A DNA stretch of 64,000 nt from Melanocharis versteri. Taxonomy: Eukaryota > Chordata > Aves > Passeriformes > Melanocharitidae. A program made the position numbers and the translations under genes. The stretch covers positions 1 through 64,000 of the forward strand of contig VZTG01009169.1 of assembly GCA_013397845.1 (NCBI GenBank). The letters are read 5' to 3'. Every line of letters starts with the position of its first letter. Within the stretch, counting starts at the first letter, position 1. Under the pieces are notes generated by a model. The model was not told the origin of the DNA and did no database searches. It was given only the letters and a program-made list of their open reading frames with translations. Below are positions 12,370 through 24,500 of the stretch, one piece after another.

Positions 12370-15359
12370 GTTGCAGGAAAGGTCTCGTGCTCCTGCTGCC
12401 AGCCTCGCCCTCACCCCTCACTGGTTTTGCCAGCTCTAGACTCAGGTTGCACTTGGAGTTTAGAAGTACACAAGGTCAGAATTCCCCAGGGAGCAGGTGA
12501 CCAGCCCGGGCACAGCCGCCAGGCTCTGGCGTGTCAGTCAGTGCAGGACAGATACAGCCACCACCACGGCTGTGTTTTATTTCCCTGTGGTTGGAATGCT
12601 AAACTTCTCCCAGACTGGGGAATTGTTTCCAGAGTCGGCCACTCAGGAACATGCCACGTGCCTGTTTCAACAGCTATTTGCATCAGCCCCTGGCTGTGCC
12701 TGTGAGCCTGACTTGCCAGGCGCTGCCCCGAGGAGTGACGGGCCGCCAAGTCTGGTAAAGGGCAGGGCAGGGAGCAGATGTGCCAGGAGCAAGACTGCAG
12801 AGCAGAGTGTGGGGAGCCCTTCACCGGCCACAGACAGCTGTTTGTGAGAGGCAATGGTCTTCCTACTACTCACTCCTTCATTCAGAACTGTGTGATCACC
12901 TTGCAGTGCCTCTGCTCCTCCAGAGAGCTCCTGCGCTGCTCCAAAGCCAGGCCCCCGGCGGGGCAGCGCCCACGGGCAGGTGTGGGAATGCGCAACCAGG
13001 AGCACGGGTGCTCAGGGAGGGTGTGGTCCACGTGTGCTTCACGTGGGTTTTAACTGCACCCCAGGATCTCATAATCTCTCTTGCAATACAGCTGCACACG
13101 GATTTACTAAGCATGATTTGTGAGAGCCAACGGGTTGTTTTAATGACACAACAGCTTGCTGAGGAAACACCACTTCCCCTGCTGCTGGGTGCTCCCAACA
13201 TGCTCCAAGAGAGCTCCACGGGATGGGCATCAATTAGATCACAATGCTCTCTTGCAGAGTAACAGATCCAGGTTAGCTAGGGTAGACTGGAGATTTTTGA
13301 TCTCTTCATAAATCTTTCCAGTCTGGCTGAGTGCTGCCCACAAAGCTCGCCAGCAGCACCAGCCCTGGAGCTGCCAACACACACGTTCCCAATATTCCTC
13401 CCAAGGCCTGGGCTGCACCACAGCATGGCTCTGGCTGCCACAGCAGGAAGGACACGTGCTCAGGTGTGAGGGGCAGAGCTGGGTATTGCGTGGTCCTGGC
13501 CCTGGCCCCTGCCCCAGTTCCTGGGAGCCAGGGCTTGGAGCCAACAAGGCTTCCTGCCCTGGGGCCAAACGAGCCACTCTCCCCTCGGGCTGCAGAGGGG
13601 AACATATGGGACCCATTAGCTGAGAGCATATAAAACTCAACGCTGCATTAGTCATCAGCTCCCTCGTGCTCCTTCCAGTGCTGGGGGACACGACTTGCAG
13701 CAGCGACCGACAACTGCTTGTGTTCCTGTCAGCTCCAATAAACAACCGTGTTTAATGCCACAAGGGGAGAGGGGGCTTGGAAACTCCATCTAAAAATAAC
13801 AAGTTTTAAGCGTGATATCCTTGCCAGCTCAATGGCTCCATCTCTCCCCCCATTTGCTAAGCAGCCCTAGCGGGAAGCAGGGTCCGAGGGCCAGGATGAC
13901 CCACCACTAACAAACCCCTGTCCCCTCTGCCGGCTGTCCCAGTGCCCACCCACATCCGCCTGCTGCAGGGCCGCGCGTGTTCCAGCTCGCCGGGCCCGGT
14001 GAATCACGCACCATTAACATTCTCGCAGTGACATCTCCAAAATACTTCAGGGATAAATTGGTTGCTGGCTGATTTGCAAAGCATTTAGGCAAAATTATTA
14101 GGAGGAAGGTTGGTGGGGAGCCAAGAGCTGGACCCCGAGGGAGGCTGCATGCTTGTGGGTCACTTGGATGCTCATCCCATGGCTTGGGGAGCTCAGCCTG
14201 GGCCCCACAGGCTGACAGCGTCCCACGCCAGCCAGTAAACATGGTATAACTCACCCTTATAAAGGGCTTAAGTGCCCTGGCGCTGTTGGATAAACAGGAC
14301 CATGCTGAATGCACACAGCGACCTGGCAGAGCCCTGGAGGCATCTCAGCATCTTCACAAGAGCCCCTGTGACTGCAAGTGGCACCAGAAGGGACTCGGAG
14401 CTCAGTGCCCACTGCCATCCCATTGCCTGCCCACAGCCCTGGGCCATGGACAGGTGTTGGTAGGCAGGATTCCAACTGTCAAGGAGGAATTGGACATCAA
14501 AAAAGCCAGGCAAGAAAGCAAAAAGCCCTGGCCATATTTTGCATAGCCACATGCCCACAGACCAAAGCAGCGGCCAACAGCACCCATCAATCTCCTCCTG
14601 CCCAGCCTGTTCTGGAGGTGATGGGGAGTTCTAGGCTGCTAGAGGGCTGGAAAACTGTTGCTGGAAAACGTGAGATAGGAAGAGAAATGTCGCCCCAAAT
14701 TTATTGCATTTACTTTCTCCAGTGTTTTCAGAATTTTTTAGTCTTCAATAGTTTATATTATACACATTTATCAGCTTTCCTTCAGGCTTTTAACCCCAGA
14801 TTCACTGTCTCAGGTTATAGTGGAAAGTGATGAAATGGGTATTCCTGGAGCATCTGCTCAAGGAAAGGGTTGTGGCCAAATTTAATGAAATGGCCAAAAT
14901 GAACCTAGTGCAAGGCTGCTGCACAGTGAAACCTTCAGTATGCCCGGCACTGTGGAGTCCCCCTGGATCTCCACACCCCCACAGTTGCCAGAAGCACCCA
15001 CCTGTTTAATTACCAGCTCTATCCACATATTTCTTATTCATCAGCATCGGATTTTTTTTTCAGTGGAGAAATGGGCAAACCTACACGTTATCAAAAAATA
15101 TTTGCAGCTAAAATGGCCTTTTCTGTAGCAACCTTATTTTTAAAGAGCATTTTCAACCCTCCAAGAAACCAAGACAGCCATCAGTGACACCAATCCCACC
15201 AGAACAAGTCCTGCCTGCAAGACCCAGCCACGGCAGGAGGGCAATAGTCCCCGAAACAAGGGGAAATCACACGAATGAAGGGAGGACGTGAGCAAAAATG
15301 GCATTTAAAGCCTGGCAAATGTATAGATAATGAGTAAATTAACTCCCTGGCTGAGAACT
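12370..15359. other. Non-coding flank
   Basis: Nothing recognised beyond ordinary GC-rich sequence; reading frames here are short and have no family resemblance. Confidence 0.6.
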
Positions 15360-15800
15360 ATTGAACAGCACAGCCCCGAAGGCGGACAATGGGATCAAAG
15401 CCGGAATTTCCCGATGCTCTGGCCGGGGTGCCGGGCTGCGTGCCCGCCGCGCCCGGGGCCCTAAGCTGCTCAGCAGAGTTCAAAGGAGCCCACACAGCCC
15501 TGCACAGCTCCCCGGGGTGCGGCACAACCCCCAGGTTTTCTGGAGGAGAGCGGGGCTGGCAGCGGGGCCGCAGACACCCGCAGTGACTCCGCTGCCGGGG
15601 CCGCCCCCGCCGCGGGATAATGCACGCTCCCGCTGGCAGGATTAGCCAGCTAGCAGGACAGCTGAATCAGACTCTCGGCCCTTAACAGGATTACGCTCCC
15701 GGGAGCTCCAATGAAAATACAGACACCCTGCCCACGGGCAGCCCCCCCGCTCGCAGCCGCCCCCGGGGTGCGAGTCTCCGGGGTTTTTTAAAGTCCCGGT
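15360..15800. promoter_or_regulatory. CpG-rich block, possible promoter or enhancer
   Basis: Locally high GC with many CpG (GCCCGCCGCGCCCGGGGCC; GCCGCCCCCGCCGCGGG), in contrast to its AT-richer left flank, and ending at a CR1 copy. No reading frame of interest. It could be a distal alternative WNT2B start or an unrelated regulatory island. Confidence 0.3.
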
Positions 15801-15902
15801 AAAGTGCGGGGCTGAGCTCCTCGTGGATACACCGGGAATGGGCTCAGCTTTCTGCTGGCTGCAGGGGATTTACACAGGCAGATAGGGACAGGAGGGAGCA
15901 GT

Positions 15903-16146
15903 TCTACACTGAAAGAGAGAGAGTTAGATTAGACGTTAGGAAGAAATTATTATGCAAAAATGCCCCGGCACAAGTTTCCCAGAGAAACTGTGGATGCCTC
16001 ATCCCTGGAGGTGTACAAGGCCCGGCTGGATGGGGCTTAGAGCAAACTGGTCTAGTGGAAGGTGTCCCTGCCCACGGCAGGGGTTGGAAGTAGGTGAGCT
16101 TTAAGGTCCCTTCCAACACACATCATCTGGAGATTTCTGTGATTCA
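15903..16146 (+). mobile_element. CR1 LINE 3'-end fragment
   Basis: Contains TTAGATTAGACGTTAGGAAG, GAAACTGTGGATGCCTCATC, CTGGAGGTGTACAAGGCC and GGTCCCTTCCAACACACATC, ending TTCTGTGATTC. This is a long, well-preserved CR1 terminus. Confidence 0.92.
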
Positions 16147-17637
16147 GGCTCCTGGGTGTTGAAGATGACCCCAGCTTTCCAGCTGCCCCCAGAGCATCTC
16201 ACCGGACAGGGGCAGGAGGCTGCAGCCGCTGGAATGGCCGAAGCTAATCCAGGACCCTGTGTCACTCAGCAGCACCATCACCCTCACCACAACACCCAGA
16301 CTGGCTGAAATCTCGGTGAGCCACAGCTGAGGTGTCCCCGCTCGCAGCAGGGACAGCACGTGGCAGTGCTGGTGGAGCTGGGATCCCATCCCAGCATCAC
16401 CAGGAGTGAGTCGGAGCCCGCTGGGAGCAAGAGGCTGCTCCTTGGAGCACACACACTGCAGGGCCCTGGGCAGGGAAGGGATGTCCATCATGGCAGGGAC
16501 CATAGCAGATGGGCAGGAGAGGAGCTGGTGAGTCTCTGCCACTGCCAGGGTTGAGGGCCCTGCTACCGAGTGGGGGTCTTTCAACATTCTTTAGTAACTT
16601 TGGATCAAACTTTCCTTTTCCATGGCAACCCAAACCTTTAGGTGTCCAGCCTCAGGGTCTTTGCATTCCTCCAGAGAGGCTGGATGCTTCTCAAGCCACA
16701 CTCCTCACCCACCAGGATTAACTGAATAAGCAGGTCAAAAGCAGCGCCTGAATTCAGCTCTGCAAGAGGCTGTTCTCATTACATCTCTGTTTCCTTGAAA
16801 AGTGGATTTGCACCAGACCAGACATTTTTAAGGTATGGGGAAGCACCAGGCCAAACAGAGATGTACATTTTCCAGGCTAACAATGATTTTTCACCTGCTC
16901 CAGCCTGGAATCACCACAATAGCTCCTGACAGCAGCACACAGGTTATCAGAGCAAAGGCTGAAAGCCCAGCTTGCTGCCCTGACTCCTTGTTGGATTTCT
17001 GAGAGGCTGGCAACTGAAAAGCTGATCCAATTTATCCACAGTTCATTATCCAACATAGCATGACATTGGGACACTCGCAGACATAATCCAGCTTCCTCCT
17101 GCCTTGCAAGATGTATTGACCAAAGGCAAGAAAACAGAGCATTAATAGCTCTCTGCTGTGCAGCTGAATCTGGGCAGCAGCAATGAGATTCTTTGGGCTA
17201 TTTCTATCCAATCTCACACAAGAGTAAATCAGAAGCTTCTACAGACTTTCATTAAATTTCTCCCCATTAATACCAACATAGCAGAGATCAGATTTTGTCC
17301 TTTTTTTATGTTTTTCTGATATTTTAAAAAATGCTAAAACTCTTCAGCTTCTAGCTGAGCTTAAGATAAAAGTTAACCTCTGAACCACAGCAGTATCTTT
17401 CATGTAAGGCACAATACAGAGAGAGCTTTTTACAGCAGGTTTCGCTCAGTAATGTGTGTTTCAGACTGTATTTTCCCCCATCCCCACCTGACTCTGGGAG
17501 CCAGGGTTAAAGGGAACCACTAAACTTCACAAGAAATTTCTGAAGGTGGCAAGAGGCACCAAGAGTGCCCATGGAATGAGACTGGCCAGGACTGAGTATA
17601 AACCTTGCTCCATCTCTGGAATTCTTCTAAGCCAGTC
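16147..17637. other. Non-coding stretch
   Basis: No gene, RNA or repeat recognised between two CR1 copies. Confidence 0.6.
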
Positions 17638-17755
17638 TGGACATGCCATGGAGCATCCTGGTGCAGTGGAAGGTGTCCCTGCCCATAGCAGGGGGTCAGA
17701 ACAAGGTGATCTTTAAGGCCCCTTCCAACCCCAACCATCCTGTGATTCTATGATC
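17638..17755 (+). mobile_element. CR1 LINE 3'-end fragment
   Basis: GTGGAAGGTGTCCCTGCCCA, CTTTAAGGCCCCTTCCAACC, ending CCTGTGATTCTATGATC. It lies about 185 bases upstream of the exon-like segment at 17940. Confidence 0.9.
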
Positions 17756-17939
17756 AATAAGAGGAGAAAGAGGCCCTGTCCTCTACCCCCGCCCACCTGA
17801 ACCACACTTGAGAGACCGTATTTTATGCCTCCCCTCGGCCGACCAGCCCTGGCTGCTGCCCTGGCAGATGCCCCACGGCAGCATGAGGGCTTTGTAATAA
17901 CCTGTTATCTGATCTGAGCTCTCTGGCCTTTCCTCTCAG

Positions 17940-18014
17940 GCAGACAGTCCTTCAAACCCATTCAGGGACGATGAGTCACTGAAGAAGCACTTAAAATCCA
18001 TCCTGGATGATAAG
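17940..18014 (+). other. Unidentified exon-like segment (25 codons)
   Basis: A polypyrimidine-rich acceptor CCTTTCCTCTCAG is followed by 75 nt open in one frame and a weaker donor AAG|GTTAGA. The reading ADSPSNPFRDDES, LKKHLKSILDDK looks like real, charged, helical protein sequence. I do not recognise the protein. No neighbouring exons that continue it were found, so it may be an orphan exon of an unrecognised gene or isoform, or chance. Confidence 0.3.
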
Positions 18015-18299
18015 GTTAGAGCTATGTGTGGTGCATTTCCTGCCCTAGTTTGGAGTTATGCTTGGGCTCTCCGCACTTCCTCACTTATTCCACCTTCTTT
18101 CTCCTTCCAAATTCCCCACCATGTTAAGCTGCAAAACCTCAAGCAGTTCAGTGGAGATTCATCAGGACTCCGTGACCACATTGGGCTTCAATAGGGAGCA
18201 GGCAGCAAGGATGGATCAGGTTTGGGGAGGCACAGCATTACCTGCATCAAAGGGCAGAAAAACCTGTGGGAGCTTTGACCAGGAAAGCTGCCGCGATGA

Positions 18300-18530
18300 T
18301 GCCACCAGCCCAGGAGCAGCTCCTCGATGGCTGAGCAACGCAAGGGATCTCAACCACTCCTTGTGTGGCTCCTTTAGACCTTCCACCGTCCTCATGTCCC
18401 TCATTTGGACATTCTCTAACAGCTTTATACTTTCTTATATTGTGGTGCCCAAAGGTGCACCCAGGACTCAAGGTGAGGCTGCATAAGCACAGTGGGTCAC
18501 CTTTGCCCAGGTGGGTCACCTCCACCCAGG
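18300..18530 (-). mobile_element. CR1 LINE internal fragment
   Basis: CTCATTTGGACATTCTCTAA, CAGCTTTATACTTTCTTATA, TGTGGTGCCCAAAGGTGCAC and CACCCAGGACTCAAGGTGAG match, inverted, the reverse-transcriptase 3' part of CR1. Reading frames here are transposon remnants. Confidence 0.8.
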
Positions 18531-21500
18531 AGAAGGTGCCCCCTGTGCCGAGGAGCTGAGCGTGGGTTCATGACACCAGCATTAGATCCTCATCACTGTC
18601 AGGCACTCATCCCACCTGTATCCGTGGCTCACAGCATCCCCCTCACTATCAGCAGTGTAGGATAAGAAATTTGCCTTACATTAGTGGAGTGATTATTCTT
18701 AATACTCAGACACTGATCGTATTCCTGAGGAAAAGGAAACATAAATCCCTCCCTGCACTGACAGCAACAACCCGCATCCCCAGATAGGAGAGGGCTAATT
18801 AAACCTGGTCATTCCAGCCAAAGCCCAATCAGCGTGTTTGCACAAGCTTTGCGGTCAAAGCATGTGCAGGATTTGGCCCTATTTCCCCATTTTCATTAAT
18901 CACAGGAAAAATTCTCCACTTAGAAACAATGCTAGAGATATACCTGATAGGGTTTTTTTTTCTCCCTTGGCCACTTCCCACTTGGCAACAGGGATGAAGT
19001 TCTGCCTTTGCAAAACATTTTGAAACCTGTTTCTGTTCCAATTCAGAATCACCCACCCCAAAGCTTTCCAGGTTATCTGTAAAAGAAAACCTAGAGAAAT
19101 GGATGGCTTGAAATGCTTCAAACTGATAAACTCAAAATATATTATTTTAACTGTAATTTTGGTTTGCGTTATAAAGCAGAGTGAAAATGTTAAAAGCCAC
19201 AGAACAAACAGCCATTGGAAATGGGAAATGTCGTTCTGAAATTGAAGAAAAAGAATATTTTTGCCCTGGGGACCACCTTCCCTTTCCTCCAGAGCATGAC
19301 AGAGTTTCACAAAACATTTCAAGTTTGTTTTGGGGGGAGCTGAGCTGTTTCTGCTGGGGAGGGTAAGGAGAAACTTCAGGAGCAAAGAAAACAGCTGGAA
19401 TCCAGACAAGGTGCACCAGTGCCACAGTGGGAGCAATCCCTCCAGCTGGGCTCCAGTGCTGGTTTAGGCTTGATTTTGGTGCTCCTGAGCCCCATTTCAG
19501 CTGCTCCAGTGGCGTCCAGGGGAGGCAGAAGTGTTCCCACCAGCATGGAAAGGCGGCTGCTCTGGGGATGAGGAACAGGCAACCCATGCTGCTCCACTCC
19601 TGTAAAAACCCACCTCAAACCCTTCCCTGGTTATAAATAAAGCAGCCACTGACCTCGGAGATTAATCAGTGGGCTGGTGTCTCTGCGTGATGTCACCCCG
19701 TGTTTTTCCACAGGCCTGTCAAATGTCAGCGCTGTCTGATGTGCTGATGACAGCACCGGGCCGGCGGACGGGCCCGAGCGGCGGCCGCCAGGATTTATGG
19801 CCGCTTTCTCCCCGGCTCTCCCGCACACACAACACACAGATGCCTCCGCAGGATGATGGAAACCGGGGCTGCTCGGCGCACTGTGGGTATTTTTAGGTGT
19901 TATTGCACCACTTCTGGCCTTCGGTGACTTCTGTGACTAACACAGCTGGATTTGGGCGATCCATCTGAACCTGGCTTCTCGGGCACATGGAGCTGCTCCA
20001 AGAGAAGCCTGTGAGTCTGGTGGGCAAGGAAGGGAGGGATGGAGCCAGGTCCAAGCTGATGCCATGGTGTAGGACAGGTGTGTTCTCTCCAGTGCACCAC
20101 ACCTGGCAAAGGCCTCCAGGAAGGCACAAAAGCTCCTGGTTGGAAACCCAGGTCTGACATCAGGGTTTGAATTTCACTGTTTGACCTTTACTCCGGCTTG
20201 CAGTTGAACCTGCAGCCTGATCACCTTCCCATGTTCACCAGGCAGGAGCTGCTCACCGGGCACCAGTGGGCTGGGAGGGGAGGATGTTCCCACACTGTCT
20301 GTGCCCAGACAGCAGCAGAGGCCAAAGGGTTACACACACCACATGGCTGCAAGGCGAGGCACTGCATGTCCACAGAGCAATTCATCAATTAATCTGAGAA
20401 GGAACAAAGAAATTAACACTGGAAGCAGGGGATAGACAACCTAAGCACATGGTGTCACTCTGCTAACAGGGCTGGCTTGTGCCTGTTTGTTTGGCTTCTG
20501 TTTCTATGGAGGTGGGGGCCATGTCGAAGGGTCAATTCATTGCTCTGGTTATTTGTATCTATCCAAAATGCATTCTTAACATCTCAGAGCCTGGGGAGAT
20601 AGCCAGGGGCTGACTGGGGACTGCTCAGCCTTTGGGAGCTGTGTTCTTCTAGGAGATAAAACACCTTCCTACCACAGCCGGGTGCTGGAGTCACCAGGAC
20701 TCAACACTAACCACATGCTCGCCTTTGCAGGACCAGGCACAGCTTGCAGAGAGCCCTGGGCTCCCATGGCCCTCATGTCCTAGTGCTGTCCCTCCGCAAG
20801 GAACCCCTTACCCGCCCCAGAATGGAACCCCTAACCTGTCTCCAGACAGCTGGAACTGCTCCTGAGTATCCTCGGCACAATCTGGGGAATGTGGGGGTCC
20901 AGGGCCAGCTCTGCCAGCAGCAGACACCCCAGCATGGAGCAGAGCTGTCTGTCTCAGGCCCAGCTCTCTCCTGGCTCCACTGGTGCCACTGTACTGGGCA
21001 GTGACAATGTCCAGCACTGTGTCCCCTGCTGTGCTGTGGCTGGAGAGGAAATGAGCTCCATGGAGGCTGCGGTGTCAGCAGCACACATCCCCTCACTGCT
21101 CCCTTCCCCACAAGCTCAGGAGCTTGATCGAGCTGCACTATGCATCCCAAAATAAGTTCCCCATAAATATGTCTATAATAGGTCTTTGTTCCCTCAGAAA
21201 AAGGGTTTCCCATGAGGTGAGGCAGCCTGGCACTGAGGGTTATCCCAGGACAGTGATTTTTTCCCCTTGGGTTTCAGGCAGCTGTGATTATGCAAGGCTC
21301 TGAGTTATTCCTGGGGCTGCCATGTGAAAGGTGAGCTCCCTGGCAGTGCCCAGCACGGGCAGCAATCCCTCTGCCACCTCCGCTCGCTCCGTGCGCCGGG
21401 CACAGCCCCAGCACCTGTGCCTGCACAATCAAAGCAGGAATCCAGTGCTGCAGCAGCAGAGACAGCTGGAGAGGGCAGGGGCAGGCGGGATCACACTGCC

Positions 21501-23224
21501 TTCCTCTCCACGGAAAGATGGAGAGACTTCTGCAGAGCAGGGGTGGATCTGGTACCCATCCATGGCTTGCAAACCCTGTCAGACAGTGCCTCGAGCACAC
21601 TGCAGGCTGGATGCCACCTATGGAGCAGCTCTTTGGGGCAGGGAATGCTACAGACCAGTCTTGTCCATGCATCTACTTACCCTGTTCTCCTCCTCAGGCA
21701 TAACACTGACCGTGGACTGTCCCTCTGCCCCCCGCCACAGCTCCGTGTGTGACACCGGGCCCTGCAGCAGCTGCCCCAGCTTCCTGGCATGAGCAGTCAC
21801 CACCTTCAGCACCCAGAGCAAGTCTGTGGAGTGACAGACCTGCTGAGAAAATAGAGAGCCCGTTCCTTTGAAGTTAATGAATTGTGAAAGCCTTTGAAAG
21901 CAGAGCCTTGTTTATTTACTCACCACAGCTCATGTGGACGAAGCACCCAGACACCCTGAGCGCTCCTAATTTGAATGGAAGATCAAACATGAGGCTCTGC
22001 CCAGCTGAGCTGCAGTTGGAGGAGCCAGAGCTGCCCTGGGCTCCTCACTGCCCAATGCAGGGAGAGCCTCGTACAAACCCAGGGGACAGTCCCTGGGCTG
22101 TCAGTTGGGTTTTATGGAGAGGAGCATCAAATAAGCTGCCAGGCTGACAGAGAAACTCGGTATCCTGGGTGCAAAGCTCTGACGCGAGCCTGAGCATTTC
22201 ACTTCAACACCAAAATTCAGCTGTGATCCCCCCTGCAGACACCCATCACCCTCCTCTCCCAGGGCTGGCACTGCTGCCTGCACTGCTGCCTCTTGCCCTC
22301 ATCCTGAGTTTCATCCCCAGCCAGAGGTCTCCTGCCCAGCATATCACAGCCAAGACCTGCACATTCACGTGAACATCGTGCTTGTAACCTCCTCCCTTTC
22401 CCTCCTCCATGAGAGCAAGATGGCTCAGAGTACTCAGGCTCCTGTCTTTGTGTAAAAAAATCCCAGTAACAGAGAAAAGCCCATGAAACAGCCACAGCAG
22501 AGCCTCCAGCAAGCTGCCCACTATGATGGGTCTTCTAAACAAATTCACAGCCTTCCACAGTCTATAAATATCAGCCTTTTCAGTGCCACCACTTTGGGGA
22601 TAAGCTGTAATGCAATATTCTGTGTGGGCTCTCGGACAAAAGGACAGCACCCCACTAGCACCAGCTTTCTGTCACTGCAGTTTTCCGAAATATAATTGGA
22701 TTATAACCATGTGTGAGCTTCTAGTCCCCATTTCTCCCAGGCTGGGGAAGTCACTCTCTGATCTGAACAACAGGAATAGGAAGGTGACAACAGAATGAGC
22801 TGAGCTGGGGGGAGAGGAGGGGGCGGCTGAGGGCTCCAGCAATGTGCAAAGAACTTTGGTGGATAGTGGGGTTTACAATCCCAGTAATTAATTAGGTATA
22901 TCACAAAAGTTCTGACAATAGGAGGTTACCAAAATGCCTGCTCACCTCCGTGGTGTGGAAACACCAGCCAGGCAGGGACCGCAAGGGGAAGAGGGAACTG
23001 CCAGGCAAGGTTGATCTTCACCAGCTGTCAGTTTTAGGGTGATGAAGGAAGGAAAGCTGAGAGCCCAGGGCAGCTCATCCACTAGCTCTCCCTGTCCCAC
23101 AGCCACAGGTGACAGAGACACGTAGAGGAGGGAGAGCCCTCGGCAAATTAGTGCGAAGGGCTGTGCCTGAGCTTGGACACCGATACCAGATGGTGGCTCT
23201 TGCTGCGGCCATCGCCATCCCAGG
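18531..23224. other. Non-coding stretch upstream of the CpG island
   Basis: No gene recognised. A short CpG-rich patch lies at about 19735-19815. Confidence 0.6.
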
Positions 23225-24500
23225 GAGTGTGTGCCCACGGTGTCCCTGTCCCCCAGACCGCTGCCTGCAGGTCCCCGAGCACCTGTGGGGTCGGCACAGC
23301 CTCTGCCCCATGGCCGGCCCCCTCCCCGCCGCCCCGCACCGGGGCCGCCAGCTCCCGGCAAGCCGATCTCCGTGCGCTGCCCGCTCCTGCCCGCACCGGC
23401 CCGNNNNNNNNNNNNNNNNNNNNNNNNNNNNNNNNNNNNNNNNNNNNNNNNNNNNNNNNNNNNNNNNNNNNNNNNNNNNNNNNNNNNNNNNNNNNNNNNN
23501 NNNNNNNNNNNNNNNNNNNNNNNNNNNNNNNNNNNNNNNNNNNNNNNNNNNNNNNNNNNNNNNNNNNNNNNNNNNNNNNNNNNNNNNNNNNNNNNNNNNN
23601 NNNNNNNNNNNNNNNNNNNNNNNNNNNNNNNNNNNNNNNNNNNNNNNNNNNNNNNNNNNNNNNNNNNNNNNNNNNNNNNNNNNNNNNNNNNNNNNNNNNN
23701 NNNNNNNNNNNNNNNNNNNNNNNNNNNNNNNNNNNNNNNNNNNNNNNNNNNNNNNNNNNNNNNNNNNNNNNNNNNNNNNNNNNNNNNNNNNNNNNNNNNN
23801 NNNNNNNNNNNNNNNNNNNNNNNNNNNNNNNNNNNNNNNNNNNNNNNNNNNNNNNNNNNNNNNNNNNNNNNNNNNNNNNNNNNNNNNNNNNNNNNNNNNN
23901 NNNNNNNNNNNNNNNNNNNNNNNNNNNNNNNNNNNNNNNNNNNNNNNNNNNNNNNNNNNNNNNNNNNNNNNNNNNNNNNNNNNNNNNNNNNNNNNNNNNN
24001 NNNNNNNNNNNNNNNNNNNNNNNNNNNNNNNNNNNNNNNNNNNNNNNNNNNNNNNNNNNNNNNNNNNNNNNNNNNNNNNNNNNNNNNNNNNNNNNNNNNN
24101 NNNNNNNNNNNNNNNNNNNNNNNNNNNNNNNNNNNNNNNNNNNNNNNNNNNNNNNNNNNNNNNNNNNNNNNNNNNNNNNNNNNNNNNNNNNNNNNNNNNN
24201 NNNNNNNNNNNGAGCGGCAGGCGGCGGCCGGAGCGGAGCGGCGGAGACGGAACCGCCCGGGGCCGGTACCGAGCCTTTCAGCGCGGTGGTCACCGGCACC
24301 CCGTGCCCTCAAAATGCCGCCGCTCTTTCCTTGGGCGTGGGAGTTGCCGCAGGGACCTCCGGTTCTGTCGGGGAGTCGAATCCCCAGTGCTGTGACACGT
24401 CTGAAAGCCATCCCTCCCCGGACACGGCGAGGAGCAGGATGAGCCCCTCGGTACGGTTTCGGCCGGGGAAGCGGCAGCAGCTCCCCTGATCCACCCTGAT
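23225..24500 (+). promoter_or_regulatory. CpG-rich island split by the assembly gap; likely WNT2B promoter and exon 1
   Basis: Both flanks of the N run are very rich in G, C and CpG, unlike most of the window. The left flank has an ATG in good context at 23310 (CCCCATGG) whose frame stays open into the gap for at least 31 codons (MAGPLPAAPHRGRQ...). The right flank has no reading frame ending in the expected SWW before a donor. A signal-peptide exon fits inside or against the gap, about 11 kb before exon 2. This is an inference from composition and position; strand is assumed from WNT2B. Confidence 0.45.
23404..24211. other. Assembly gap (808 N)
   Basis: A run of unspecified bases within a GC-rich island. 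Long reading frames that cross it are artefacts of untranslated N. Confidence 0.99.

Noticed and set aside
18058..18486. 142-codon + strand frame
   Set aside because: Its second half is an inverted CR1 fragment, and the frame is antisense to the element.
22942..24489. Very long reading frames (380-490 codons) on both strands
   Set aside because: They exist only because the 808 N are read as open. No protein can be inferred across the gap.
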